A stretch of DNA of 64,000 nt from Streptomyces malachitofuscus (lineage in GTDB: Bacteria > Actinomycetota > Actinomycetes > Streptomycetales > Streptomycetaceae): positions 62,001 to 126,000 of the forward strand of contig NZ_BMUF01000011.1 in assembly GCF_014650055.1 (NCBI RefSeq), written 5' to 3'. Both the position numbers and the translations under genes were made by a program. Below the pieces are notes generated by a model. The model had not been told where the DNA came from and made no database searches. It was given only the letters and a program-made list of their open reading frames with translations. How positions within the stretch are numbered: the first letter of the stretch is position 1; each line of letters starts with the position of its first letter. Below are positions 1 to 8,692 of the stretch, piece after piece.

Positions 1-852
1 GAGGGTGACGACTGGCTGGAGAAGCTGCCGGAGACGGCGCACGAGGCCGTCGCACAGCGCGAGTTGACGGTGGAGCGGGTGCAGGTGCCCGGCGGGCGCA
101 GCAGCCTGGTCGTGCTCGTACGGACGGCCGACGGCACACCCGCCGTCCTGAAGCTGGCGCCGCGCCGGGCGCGCCCGGGGAGCGAACGGGCCGCGCTGGC
201 GCACTGGGGTGGGCTGGGGGCGGTCCGGCTGCTGGAACGGGCCTCGGGGGCGGCCGAGGGGGTGCTGCTCCTGGAGCGGCTCCACCCGGACGTGTCGGTG
301 CGGTCGTTGCCGGAGGCGAAGGCGCTGCTGGAGGCGGCGGGGACGCTGCGCCGGCTGTGGGTGGACCCGCCTGAGGGGCACGGCTTCGAGACGGTGGCCG
401 AGCGCACAGAGCGGCAGGCACGGGCGATGCGGGCGAGCGCGGCGGCCGACCCGGAGGTGGCTCCGCTGGTGGAGGCGGCGCTGGCGGTACGGGATGAGCT
501 GTTGGCGGCTCCGCCGGAGCACCGGCTGCTGCACGGGACGTTCCGGCAGAGCAAGGTGCTGGCCGGGGAGCGCACGCCGTGGCTGGCGGTGGGACCGGAC
601 CCGGTGGTCGGCGAGCACGCGTTCGACCTGGCCCGGCTGGTCCGCGACCGGGTGGAGGACCTCATCGCCCAGGCGTCCGGCGCCGCGACGACCCGCCGCC
701 GGGTGAAGCGCCTGGCGGAGTCCCTGGAGGTCGACCGCGAACGCCTGAGCGGGTGGACCCTGTTCCGCGCGGTGGAATCGGGAGTACGCGCCCGCCGCGT
801 GGGCCGCGAACAGGACGCGGAACTCCTGCTGGAGTTCGCGGGCTGGCTGTGA
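1..852 (+). CDS. APH-fold (aminoglycoside 6-phosphotransferase-like) protein, 5' end outside window, probably catalytically dead
   Basis: The frame is open from base 1 and ends with TGA at 850-852, so the true start lies left of the window. The visible first residues (EGDDWLEKLPE) match the N-terminal pattern of the aminoglycoside/hydroxyurea kinase family related to streptomycin 6-kinase. The fold runs to about residue 280, near full length. In active members the catalytic loop reads HGDxHxxN and is followed by a metal-binding Asp in an IDP motif. Here nucleotides 532-600 encode LLHGTFRQSK and AVGPDPVVGEHAFD, so the catalytic Asp is Thr, the Asn is Lys and the metal Asp is Gly. The fold assignment is firm. 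A resistance or phosphotransferase activity is not supported by these residues. It is followed by a 457-base non-coding stretch. Confidence 0.8.
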   Translation, partial: EGDDWLEKLPETAHEAVAQRELTVERVQVPGGRSSLVVLVRTADGTPAVLKLAPRRARPGSERAALAHWGGLGAVRLLERASGAAEGVLLLERLHPDVSVRSLPEAKALLEAAGTLRRLWVDPPEGHGFETVAERTERQARAMRASAAADPEVAPLVEAALAVRDELLAAPPEHRLLHGTFRQSKVLAGERTPWLAVGPDPVVGEHAFDLARLVRDRVEDLIAQASGAATTRRRVKRLAESLEVDRERLSGWTLFRAVESGVRARRVGREQDAELLLEFAGWL

Positions 853-960
853 CGCTCCGCCTCCGCGGGGAGGTGGGGGCAGCCGTGTCGTTGGGGCACC
901 CCGCGCCCCCTTCCGCTGCAGCCGTACCGCGGGGCACGCCTCACGTGCCTGCCCTGTAAC

Positions 961-1299
961 CGCGGGCAGTCGTGCCACGGCACGGCACTTGCAAGCAACC
1001 TCACACCGACTGCGGGCAGTCGTGCCGCAGGGCGATGGGGGTCCCCCCGCTCGAGCGGAGCCGAGAGTGGGGGAGGGTGGGCGCGGCGGCAACCGGCGAA
1101 AGCCGGCTGTGCAACCCGCCCCGGCCCAGACCCACGCGTCGGTGTCCGATGTGCCCCTGGGTCCCTGCGGGGCCGGGTTTTGCCGACGTCGGCGCATGAG
1201 CGCAAGGCGTTGGCGCGGGCGGGGGGGTGTGGCGCAGCCCGGCGCTGGCGGGGTGCCGCTGCGCCCACCCGTGCCGCCCCAGCGGCACGACTGCCCGCA
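961..1299. repeat. Intergenic Streptomyces-type repeat cluster in the 853-1309 gap
   Basis: The gap between the APH-like gene and proS holds three copies of GCGGGCAGTCGTGCC: direct at 962-976 and 1012-1026, inverted at 1283-1298 (longer match TGCGGGCAGTCGTGCCGC). The second copy runs into a C/G-rich hairpin (TCCCCC at 1042-1047 with GGGGGA at 1069-1074, inner CTCGAG). I recognise this module as a common non-coding repeat of Streptomyces genomes. The outer inverted pair could fold over about 290 bases. No open frame with credible coding character was seen here on either strand apart from shadows of proS. Confidence 0.6.
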
Positions 1300-1309
1300 G
1301 CTGCGGCGG

Positions 1310-3010
1310 TCAGGCCGTGAGGCGGGTGACGGCCTCGTCGATGGTGAGTTCCTCGCGTTCGCCGGTGCGGCGGTCCTTGAGCTCGACGATGCCCTCGCCG
1401 GCGCGGCGTCCCGCGACCAGGATCCGGGGGACGCCCATCAGCTCCGAGTCGGTGAACTTCACGCCCGGGGAGACGCCCGCGCGGTCGTCGACCAGCACGC
1501 GGACGCCGGCGGCGGACAGCTTCTCGGAGACGTCGAGGGCGACCTCGGTCTGCAGGGCCTTGCCCGCGGCGACCACGTGGACGTCGGCCGGAGCGACCTC
1601 CGCGGGCCAGCACAGGCCCTTGTCGTCGGCGGTCTGCTCGGCGAGGGCGGCCACCGCGCGGGAGACGCCGATGCCGTACGAGCCCATGGTCACGCGGATG
1701 GGCTTGCCGTTCTGGCCGAGGACGTCGAGCTTGAGGGCGTCGGCGTACTTGCGGCCCAGCTGGAAGATGTGGCCGATCTCGATGGCGCGGTCCAGGCGCA
1801 GGCCGGTGCCGCACTTGGGGCAGGGGTCGCCCTCCTGCACCACCACGACGTCCACGTACGCGTCGACCTCGAAGTCGCGCCCGGCGACCACGTTCTTCGT
1901 GTGCGTGTCGGCCCTGTTGGCGCCCGTGATCCAGGCGGTGCCGGGCGCGACGCGCGGGTCGGCGAGGTACGTCACCTTGTCGAGACCCTGCGGTCCGACG
2001 TAGCCGCGCACCAGGTCGGGGCGGGCGATGAAGTCGGCCTCGGTGACCAGCTCCACCGCGGCCGGGGCGAAGTGCGCCTCCACCTTGCCCATGTCGACCT
2101 CGCGGTCACCGGGCACGCCCACGGCGACGATCTCACCGTCGACCTTGACCAGCAGGTTCTTCAGCGTGGCCGAGGCGGGCACGCCGAGCGAGGCGGCGAG
2201 GGTCTCGATGGTCGGGGTGTCGGGGGTGGGGATGTCCTCCGCGGCCGGGACACCGGTGGCGTCGACCGGCTTGAGCTCGTACGCGATCGCCTCGGTGTTG
2301 GCGGCGAAGTCGCAGTTCGGGCAGTCCGCGAAGGTGTCCTCGCCGGCCTCGGCGGGGGCGAGGAACTCCTCGGACTTGGAGCCGCCCATGGCGCCCGCGG
2401 TGGCCGCGCAGATCCGGTAGTCGAGGCCGAGGCGCTCGAAGACCTTCTGGTAGGCCTGGCGGTGCAGGGCGTAGGACTGCGCCAGGCCCTCGTCCTCCAG
2501 GTCGAAGGAGTAGGAGTCCTTCATCAGGAACTCGCGGCCGCGCAGGATGCCGGCCCGCGGGCGGGCCTCGTCCCGGAACTTGGACTGGATCTGGTAGAGG
2601 ATCACCGGCAGGTCCTTGTAGGAGGATGCCTGGTCCTTCACCATCAGGGTGAAGATCTCCTCGTGGGTGGGGCCGAGGAGGTAGTCGCCGCCCTTGCGGT
2701 CCTGGAGGCGGAACAGCTCGGCGCCGTACTCGTCCCAGCGGCCGGTGGCGTCGTAGGGCTCACGCGGCAGCAGCGCGGGGAGCAGTACCTCCTGGGCGCC
2801 GATGGCGTCCATCTCCTCGCGGACGATCCGCTCGACGTTGGCGAGGACCTTCTTGCCGAGGGGCAGCCACGTCCAGATGCCGGCGGCGGTACGGCGCACG
2901 TAGCCGGCGCGGACCAGCAGCTTGTGGCTGAGGACCTCGGCGTCCGCCGGGTCGTCGCGCAGCGTCTTCGCCATCAACTGGGACATGCGCTGGACCGGTG
3001 CGTTCGCCAT
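1310..3010 (-). CDS. proS: Prolyl-tRNA synthetase (ProRS, bacterial type with editing domain)
   Basis: This is a class II aminoacyl-tRNA synthetase of 566 residues that charges tRNA-Pro with proline. The N-terminal half carries the catalytic core start (LSHKLLVRAGYVRRTAAG, FRDEARPRAG). Two zinc-ribbon-like Cys pairs are visible (DCPNC near residue 233 and CPKC near 398). The YbaK-like editing insertion lies between them, about residues 250-390. Class II motif 3 reads GSYGIGVSR, about residues 445-453, and the anticodon-binding domain follows to the C-terminus. Length and order are those of the bacterial-type enzyme. The ATG at 3010 begins MANAPVQRMSQLM. It is the last gene of a minus-strand run and is followed by the repeat-rich gap. 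Confidence 0.97.
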   Translation of the reverse strand: MANAPVQRMSQLMAKTLRDDPADAEVLSHKLLVRAGYVRRTAAGIWTWLPLGKKVLANVERIVREEMDAIGAQEVLLPALLPREPYDATGRWDEYGAELFRLQDRKGGDYLLGPTHEEIFTLMVKDQASSYKDLPVILYQIQSKFRDEARPRAGILRGREFLMKDSYSFDLEDEGLAQSYALHRQAYQKVFERLGLDYRICAATAGAMGGSKSEEFLAPAEAGEDTFADCPNCDFAANTEAIAYELKPVDATGVPAAEDIPTPDTPTIETLAASLGVPASATLKNLLVKVDGEIVAVGVPGDREVDMGKVEAHFAPAAVELVTEADFIARPDLVRGYVGPQGLDKVTYLADPRVAPGTAWITGANRADTHTKNVVAGRDFEVDAYVDVVVVQEGDPCPKCGTGLRLDRAIEIGHIFQLGRKYADALKLDVLGQNGKPIRVTMGSYGIGVSRAVAALAEQTADDKGLCWPAEVAPADVHVVAAGKALQTEVALDVSEKLSAAGVRVLVDDRAGVSPGVKFTDSELMGVPRILVAGRRAGEGIVELKDRRTGEREELTIDEAVTRLTA

Positions 3011-3088
3011 GGTTCTCGTACTCCTGCTGCGTCTGGGTGATGACAGGAGGTTAGCCGGGCGGGAGGGGACGGCGGAAATCCATTGTCC

Positions 3089-3655
3089 CTATCGGCGGAG
3101 GAGGGGCAGCGGGGCGCCCATGACGGCGTACGGCTTGGGGGCGCTGGGGAAGTGGACCTGGCGGGCGAGGTCCTGATAGCCGAGCGAGCGGTACAGACGG
3201 CGGGCGGGGCTCTCCGTGTCGATCGCGGAGAGGATCGAGCGGGGCTGTTCGGCGCCGTCGGTGATCGTGGTGATCAGGGCGCGGCCGATGCCGAGCTTCT
3301 GGTGCCGGGGGTGGACGTGCAGCTCGGTGATGACGAAGGAGTCGTCGAGCCAGTCGTCGTGGCCCCGGGCGCGCAGATAGGGCTCGACGACGGTGGACCA
3401 CCAGTGGGTGCGGTCGTTGGGCATGCCGTAGACGAAGCCGACCAGGCGGCCCCGGGTGGTGGCGCCGAAGGCGCGGGCGCCGGGGAAGGTCATGTGGCGC
3501 AGCACGATCTGCCGGCGCACCGCCACCTCGTCGGGGCCGAGGCCGAACGCCACCGCCTGCACCGCCAGCGCCTCGTCGACGTGGCCGGGGAGGTCGAGGG
3601 GGCCGATCACGATGTCGTCGGGCTGGGAGCGGCCGTGACCGGGAAAGCGCAGCAT
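3089..3655 (-). CDS. GNAT family N-acetyltransferase
   Basis: The protein has 188 residues and one GNAT acetyltransferase domain. The acetyl-CoA binding motif A is visible as VHPRHQKLGIGRALI (Q-x-x-G-x-G, about residues 122-136). The later SPARRLYRSLGYQ is the typical GNAT C-terminal helix and strand (A-x-x-L-Y-x-x-x-G-Y). It has no signal peptide, so it is cytosolic. The acceptor substrate cannot be read from the sequence. It lies 78 bases upstream of proS on the same strand and 27 bases after the next GNAT gene, so these may be co-transcribed. Confidence 0.85.
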   Translation of the reverse strand: MLRFPGHGRSQPDDIVIGPLDLPGHVDEALAVQAVAFGLGPDEVAVRRQIVLRHMTFPGARAFGATTRGRLVGFVYGMPNDRTHWWSTVVEPYLRARGHDDWLDDSFVITELHVHPRHQKLGIGRALITTITDGAEQPRSILSAIDTESPARRLYRSLGYQDLARQVHFPSAPKPYAVMGAPLPLLRR

Positions 3656-3682
3656 GCCGGGGAGACTACAGGGCGGTGTCGG

Positions 3683-4531
3683 TCAGAACAGCACGCTCAT
3701 GAAGGCCCCGACCTCCTGGAAGCCGACCCTCTCGTACGTCCTGCGGGCGGGGAGGTTGAAGTCGTTGACGTAGAGGCTGACCACGGGGGCGACGTCCGCC
3801 AGGGCGTAGCGCAGGACGGCCGCCATGCCGGGGGCGGCGACGCCTCTGCCCCGGTGTTCGGGGGCGACCCAAACGCCTTGGATCTGGCAGGCGCGGTCGG
3901 TCGCGGCGCCGATCTCGGCCTTGAAGACGACCTTGCCGTCGTCGTCGAAGCGGGCGAAGGAGCGGCCGGCGCCGACGAGCTCGGCGACCCGGGCCTGGTA
4001 GAGCAGTCCCCCGTCGCCGGCCAGCGGGGAGACGCCGACCTCCTCGGTGAACATCGCCACGCACGCCGGCATGATCGTCTCGAGTTCGTCCTTGCGGACG
4101 CGGCGCACGTACGGGTCCGGGGCGATGGTGTCGGGCGTGCGGTCGGTGACCATCAGCGGCTGGTGGGCGCGGACCTCGCGGGCCGGGCCCCACTGGGGTT
4201 CGAGCAGCCGCCACAGGTCGGAGGTGGGACCGGCGGGGCCGACGATGGAGGAGCAGCGGCGGCCGGCCCGGCGGGCGCGGTCGGCGAAGGCGCGCACGGC
4301 CCGGGGGGTGGCGCAGATGGGCACCAGGTTGGCTCCGGCGTAGCACAGGGACGTCAGGACGCCGCCCTCGTACCAGCCCCACATCTCGCCGCCGAGCCGC
4401 CACGGATCGAGGCCGGCGATCCGGACCCGTGCCGTCACGAAGGCGTTCGCGACCGGCTCGCGGTCGAGTACGGCGAGCGCGGCGTCCAGGTCGCTCGGTT
4501 CGAGGACCCGGGAAGTGGTCTGCGTCAACAA
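3683..4531 (-). CDS. GNAT family N-acetyltransferase with N-terminal DUF4081-like domain
   Basis: A two-part acetyltransferase: an N-terminal half (about residues 1-140, AVLDREPVANAFVTARV) of the type often called DUF4081, and a C-terminal GNAT fold whose acetyl-CoA motif is VAPEHRGRGVAAPGM, ending in ARRTYERVGFQEVG. I place the start at TTG 4531 (protein LLTQTTSRVLEPSDL...), because GTGAGG lies nine bases before it. A longer frame from GTG 4573 is possible but has a weaker ribosome site. About 282 residues. Conserved beside ispG in Streptomyces to my memory; substrate unknown. Confidence 0.8.
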   Translation of the reverse strand: MLTQTTSRVLEPSDLDAALAVLDREPVANAFVTARVRIAGLDPWRLGGEMWGWYEGGVLTSLCYAGANLVPICATPRAVRAFADRARRAGRRCSSIVGPAGPTSDLWRLLEPQWGPAREVRAHQPLMVTDRTPDTIAPDPYVRRVRKDELETIMPACVAMFTEEVGVSPLAGDGGLLYQARVAELVGAGRSFARFDDDGKVVFKAEIGAATDRACQIQGVWVAPEHRGRGVAAPGMAAVLRYALADVAPVVSLYVNDFNLPARRTYERVGFQEVGAFMSVLF

Positions 4532-4667
4532 ATGCGGGGGCCTCACACAACGGGGTCTGCCTGATTTCCGCACTGTACCTGCGGGGGCCCGGGGATGCCG
4601 CCCCGGTCCGGCCCCGTCCGGAATCCCGGACGGGCCGGTCGTCCCGTCCGGTGCCCGGTGCCTTACG

Positions 4668-5825
4668 TCAGCCGGCGACCGAGACCTCGGGCTCGCCCGA
4701 CGTCACGCCGTCCTTCTCCATCTGCTCGGCGATCTTCATCGCCTCCTCGATCAGCGTCTCCACGATCTTCGACTCGGGGACGGTCTTGATGACCTCGCCC
4801 TTCACGAAGATCTGGCCCTTGCCGTTGCCGGAGGCGACGCCGAGGTCGGCCTCGCGGGCCTCACCGGGGCCGTTGACCACGCAGCCCATGACGGCGACGC
4901 GCAGCGGGACGTCCATGCCGGTGAGGCCGGCGGTGACCTCCTCGGCGAGCTTGTACACGTCGACCTGGGCGCGGCCGCAGGAGGGGCAGGAGACGATCTC
5001 CAGGCCGCGCTGGCGCAGGTTCAGCGACTCCAGGATCTGGATGCCGACCTTGATCTCTTCGACCGGCGGGGCGGACAGGGAGACGCGGATGGTGTCGCCG
5101 ATGCCCTGGGAGAGCAGCGCGCCGAAGGCGACGGCCGACTTGATGGTGCCCTGGAAGGCGGGGCCGGCCTCGGTGACGCCGAGGTGGAGCGGGTAGTCGC
5201 ACTGGGCGGCGAGCTGGCGGTACGCCTCGACCATGACGACCGGGTCGTTGTGCTTGACGGAGATCTTGATGTCCCGGAAGTCGTGCTCCTCGAAGAGGGA
5301 CGCCTCCCACAGGGCGGACTCGGCCAGCGCCTCGGGCGTCGCCTTGCCGTACTTCTGGAGCAGGCGCCGGTCCAGCGAGCCGGCGTTCACGCCGATGCGG
5401 ATCGGGGTGCCGTGGTCCTTGGCCGCCTTGGCGATCTCCTTGACCTGGTCGTCGAACTTCTTGATGTTGCCCGGGTTCACGCGGACCGCCGCGCAGCCCG
5501 CCTCGATCGCGGCGAAGACGTACTTGGGCTGGAAGTGGATGTCGGCGATGACCGGGATCTGCGACTTCTTCGCGATCACGGGGAGGGCGTCGGCGTCGTC
5601 CTGGGTGGGGCAGGCCACGCGGACGATCTGGCAGCCGGACGCGGTGAGCTCGGCGATCTGCTGGAGGGTCGCACCGATGTCGGAGGTGCGCGTGGTCGTC
5701 ATCGACTGCACGGAGACGGGGGCGTCGCCGCCGACGGCCACCGACCCGACCTGGATCTGCCGGCTCTTCCGGCGTTCGGCGAGCCTGGTCGGAACGGACG
5801 GCATGCCGAGAGAAATCGCAGTCAT
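4668..5825 (-). CDS. ispG: 4-hydroxy-3-methylbut-2-en-1-yl diphosphate synthase (flavodoxin/ferredoxin)
   Basis: IspG (GcpE) converts 2-C-methyl-D-erythritol 2,4-cyclodiphosphate to HMBPP with a [4Fe-4S] cluster, the penultimate step of the MEP isoprenoid pathway. The protein has 385 residues: a TIM-barrel N-terminal domain (VGGDAPVSVQSMTTT; RVNPGNI; RIGVNAGSLD) and a C-terminal cluster domain. The cluster ligands are visible as Cys280 and Cys283 (CPSC), Cys315 (GCVVNGPGE) and Glu322. Length is typical of the short bacterial form. It sits with dxr in the same strand order, separated by a protease gene and a strong hairpin at 5948-5983, so it probably has its own promoter in 5826-5947. Confidence 0.97.
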   Translation of the reverse strand: MTAISLGMPSVPTRLAERRKSRQIQVGSVAVGGDAPVSVQSMTTTRTSDIGATLQQIAELTASGCQIVRVACPTQDDADALPVIAKKSQIPVIADIHFQPKYVFAAIEAGCAAVRVNPGNIKKFDDQVKEIAKAAKDHGTPIRIGVNAGSLDRRLLQKYGKATPEALAESALWEASLFEEHDFRDIKISVKHNDPVVMVEAYRQLAAQCDYPLHLGVTEAGPAFQGTIKSAVAFGALLSQGIGDTIRVSLSAPPVEEIKVGIQILESLNLRQRGLEIVSCPSCGRAQVDVYKLAEEVTAGLTGMDVPLRVAVMGCVVNGPGEAREADLGVASGNGKGQIFVKGEVIKTVPESKIVETLIEEAMKIAEQMEKDGVTSGEPEVSVAG

Positions 5826-5947
5826 CTGCTGTGCAACCCCAAGTCGTGGATCAAGGTCCGGCTCCCCGTGAGCAGCGGGCTCCGGGCTCCGAGATTACGG
5901 CAATGGCCAACGCCCGGGCACATCGCGTCGGTAAACCCACCCAAAGG

Positions 5948-5983
5948 ACGACGGCCCGGAACGAAAGGGTTCCGGGCCGTCGT
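5948..5983 (-). terminator. Hairpin terminator after the site-2 protease gene
   Basis: A perfect 15-base-pair stem (ACGACGGCCCGGAAC and its inverse) closes a six-base loop GAAAGG. It lies 28 bases after the stop of the membrane protease and 123 bases before the ispG start, so it should separate dxr-protease transcription from ispG. There is no U-tract, as is usual in high-GC actinobacteria. Confidence 0.75.
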
Positions 5984-6010
5984 GTACGGCGGGTGTCGAG
6001 GCGGGAACCT

Positions 6011-7315
6011 CTAGGAGATCCGTACCGGGTTCACCACGTCCGCGATCAGGACGAGCAGGGTGAAGCAGACGAAGATCCCGGCCACCACATAGGCCACCGG
6101 CATCAGTTTCGCCACGTCGAACGGGCCGGGGTCGGGCCTGCGCAACACTCTGGCGAGGTTGCGGCGCAGCGACTCCCACAGCGCGCCCGCGATGTGTCCG
6201 CCGTCGAGCGGCAGCAGCGGCAGCATGTTGAACAGGAACAGGGAGAGGTTGAAGCCGGCGAGCAGCATCACGAACATGGCGAGCTGCTGCGAGGCCGGGA
6301 TGTCGAGGGTGGCGATCTCACCGCCGACCCGGGCCGCGCCGACGACGCCCATCGGGGAGTCGGGTTCTCGCGGGCCGTCGCCGAAGGCGGCGTCCCACAG
6401 GGCGGGGACCTTGGAGGGCAGGGCGGCGAGGGAGTCGACGGCGTCGCCGACCCGGTCGGTCATCCAGGTCACGGAGTCGCCGAAGTCCTGTTTGACGACG
6501 CCGGTGGCCGCGCTGAAGCCGAGGAAGCCGGCCTTGACGTACTCGCCCTCGACGTAGGCGCCGTTGCCGTCCTTCTTGGCGACCATGTTGGTGGCGATCT
6601 TCGCCTGGAGGGTGACCTCCTGGCCGTCACGGTCGACGACGATCGGCACGCTCTTGCCGGCGCTGTCGCGGATGAGGTCGGAGAGGGTGCCCCAGTCGTC
6701 GGTGCGGACGCCGGCGAAGGCGACGATCTTGTCGCCGGCCTTCATGCCGGCGGCCTCGGCCGGGGACCGGGGGTCGGACGCCTTGCACTCGTCGCGGTTC
6801 TCGCTCTGCGAGATGACGCAGGGGGAGACGGAGCTCACGGTCGTGGTCTGCTGCTGGATGCCGAAGCCCATCAGCACGATGAGGAACAGCACGACCGCGA
6901 GGATCAGGTTCATGAACGGGCCCGCGAACATCACGACGACCCGCTTCCACGGCTTGCGCGTGTAGAACAGCCGCTTCTCGTCGCCGGGCCCGAGCTCCTC
7001 GAAGGCGGCGGAGCGGGCGTCCTCGATCATGCCGCGCCACGGCGAGGTGGAACGGGCCTCGAGCCGGCCGTCGGGGCCGGGCGGGAACATGCCGATCATG
7101 CGGATGTAGCCGCCGAACGGGATGGCCTTGACGCCGTACTCGGTCTCGCCCCGGTTCCGCGACCAGAGGGTCGGGCCGAAGCCGACCATGTACTGCGGCA
7201 CGCGGATGCCGAACATCTTGGCGGTGGACAGGTGTCCCAGCTCGTGCCAGGCGATCGAGAACAGCAGGCCGGCCGCGAAGACGACTATGCCGAGGATGAA
7301 CATCAGGGTCGTCAT
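6011..7315 (-). CDS. Site-2-type intramembrane zinc metalloprotease (RseP/Rip1-like)
   Basis: A membrane protease of 434 residues of the M50 family, which cleaves anti-sigma factors or other membrane proteins inside the bilayer. The first membrane segment carries the zinc motif HELGH at residues 24-28. A PDZ region follows in the middle (SPAEAAGMKAGDKIVAFAGV). The third zinc ligand motif LLPLDGGH lies in the C-terminal membrane region. About four membrane segments are visible (IVVFAAGLLFSIAW; NLILAVVLFLIVLMGF; LFLFNMLPLL; VAYVVAGIFVCFTLLVLI). Its ATG at 7315 overlaps the dxr stop as ATGA, so the two are translationally coupled. The sigma/anti-sigma partner cannot be named from this window. 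Confidence 0.93.
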   Translation of the reverse strand: MTTLMFILGIVVFAAGLLFSIAWHELGHLSTAKMFGIRVPQYMVGFGPTLWSRNRGETEYGVKAIPFGGYIRMIGMFPPGPDGRLEARSTSPWRGMIEDARSAAFEELGPGDEKRLFYTRKPWKRVVVMFAGPFMNLILAVVLFLIVLMGFGIQQQTTTVSSVSPCVISQSENRDECKASDPRSPAEAAGMKAGDKIVAFAGVRTDDWGTLSDLIRDSAGKSVPIVVDRDGQEVTLQAKIATNMVAKKDGNGAYVEGEYVKAGFLGFSAATGVVKQDFGDSVTWMTDRVGDAVDSLAALPSKVPALWDAAFGDGPREPDSPMGVVGAARVGGEIATLDIPASQQLAMFVMLLAGFNLSLFLFNMLPLLPLDGGHIAGALWESLRRNLARVLRRPDPGPFDVAKLMPVAYVVAGIFVCFTLLVLIADVVNPVRIS

Positions 7316-8574
7316 GCACGCGCCTCCGCGCTCGCCGTCCGGACTGTCAGTTCCCGGGCTCTCTTGCGGGCCCAGGTCTCCGCTTCGAGGACGTCCGGCA
7401 CGGTCAGTGAGGTTCCCGTCGCCGGGGTGCCGTGTTCCTCCACCACCCGGGTGACCGTCTCCATGATCCCGTTGAACGGCAGTGCGCCGGCGCGGAAGGC
7501 CTCGACGCACTCCTCGTTCGCGGCATTGAACACCGCCGGGGCGGTTCCCGCGAGCTCACCGACGTGCCGCGCGAGGTTCACCGAGGGGAAGGCCTCGTTG
7601 TCGAGGGGGAAGAACTCCCAGGTGGACGCCTTGCTCCAGTCGAAGACCGGGGCGGCGTCGGGGACCCTTTCGGGCCAGCCGAGGCCGATGGCGATGGGGC
7701 CCCGCATGTCGGGGGGCGTCGCCTGGGCCAGTGTCGATCCGTCCGTGAACTCAACCATCGAGTGGACATACGACTGCGGGTGCACGACGACCTCAATGCG
7801 GTCGAAGGGAATGTCGTACAGCAGGTGTGCCTCGATGACCTCAAGGCCCTTGTTGACGAGGGTCGCGGAGTTGATCGTGATGACCGGGCCCATGGCCCAG
7901 GTGGGGTGGGCGAGGGCGTCCTCGACGGTGACGTCCGCCAGCTGCTCCTTGGTGCGGCCGCGGAAGGGGCCGCCGGAGGCGGTGACGACGAGCTTGCGCA
8001 CATCGGCGCGGGTGCCGGCGGCCAGCGCCTGGAAGAGGGCGGCGTGCTCGGAGTCGACCGGGATGATCTGCCCCGGCTCGGCGAGCGCCTTGACCAGGGG
8101 GCCGCCGACGATGAGCGACTCCTTGTTGGCGAGTGCGAGGGTGCGGCCCGCCTCCAGGGCGGCGAGGGTCGGTGCGAGCCCGATGGAGCCGGTGATGCCG
8201 TTGAGGACGGTGTGGCAGTCGGAGGCGGCGACCTCAGTGGCCGCGTCGGGCCCGGCCAGGATCTCGGGCAGCGGCTCCCCCGCGCCGTACTGCGCGGACA
8301 GCGCCTCGCGCAGCGCCGGTACGACGTCCTCACGGGCGACGGCGACCGTGCGCACCCGCAGCCGGTGGGCCTGCTCGGCGAGGAGGGCGACCCGGCCGCC
8401 GTTGGCGGACAGGGCGGTGACCCGGAAGCGGTCGGGGTTGCGCAGTACGAGGTCGATGGCCTGGGTGCCGATCGACCCGGTGGAGCCGAGGATCACCACG
8501 TCCTTCGGGCCGTCTCCCACCAGGGGGTCGTACACCAGGTGCGGATCGGCGAGCGGAGCTGGAGCGTCGGTCAT
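7312..8574 (-). CDS. dxr: 1-deoxy-D-xylulose 5-phosphate reductoisomerase
   Basis: Dxr rearranges and reduces DXP to 2-C-methyl-D-erythritol 4-phosphate with NADPH, the committed step of the MEP pathway. The NADPH-binding loop is GSTGSIGTQ. The acidic metal and substrate site is visible in LANKESLIVGG, PVDSEHAALFQ and TASGGPF, with VHPQSYVHSMV further on. From ATG 8574 (MTDAPAPLADPH) it has 420 residues; an ATG three codons upstream at 8583 is also in frame but has no better ribosome site. The stop overlaps the next gene (ATGA). Pairing with ispG and a site-2 protease is the usual actinobacterial arrangement. Confidence 0.97.
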   Translation of the reverse strand: MTDAPAPLADPHLVYDPLVGDGPKDVVILGSTGSIGTQAIDLVLRNPDRFRVTALSANGGRVALLAEQAHRLRVRTVAVAREDVVPALREALSAQYGAGEPLPEILAGPDAATEVAASDCHTVLNGITGSIGLAPTLAALEAGRTLALANKESLIVGGPLVKALAEPGQIIPVDSEHAALFQALAAGTRADVRKLVVTASGGPFRGRTKEQLADVTVEDALAHPTWAMGPVITINSATLVNKGLEVIEAHLLYDIPFDRIEVVVHPQSYVHSMVEFTDGSTLAQATPPDMRGPIAIGLGWPERVPDAAPVFDWSKASTWEFFPLDNEAFPSVNLARHVGELAGTAPAVFNAANEECVEAFRAGALPFNGIMETVTRVVEEHGTPATGTSLTVPDVLEAETWARKRARELTVRTASAEARA

Positions 8575-8646
8575 GGACCCCATTGTGTCGGGTCGCGCCC
8601 GGCGCCGGGGCCCCGCCCCGGCGGCCGGGACGTGTGTTCTTGTGTG

Positions 8647-8682
8647 CGCGGGGGCGTGACCGGGACCGGCCGCGCCCCCGCG
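8647..8682 (-). terminator. Hairpin after the acyl-CoA dehydrogenase gene
   Basis: CGCGGGGGCG at 8647-8656 pairs with CGCCCCCGCG at 8673-8682 around a 16-base loop that has CCGG self-complementarity. It lies 11 bases beyond the acyl-CoA dehydrogenase stop on the minus strand and upstream of dxr. It is a probable terminator, again without a U-tract. Confidence 0.5.
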
Positions 8683-8692
8683 TCCCGGCGGG

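Noticed and set aside
989..3040. A 683-residue plus-strand open frame across proS
   Set aside because: It is the antisense shadow of proS: composition is extreme in Gly/Val/Asp/His repeats and there is no known domain. Similar long shadows were rejected at 5831-8659, 8708-10980, 19377-21856, 24000-26976 and 37662-41066.
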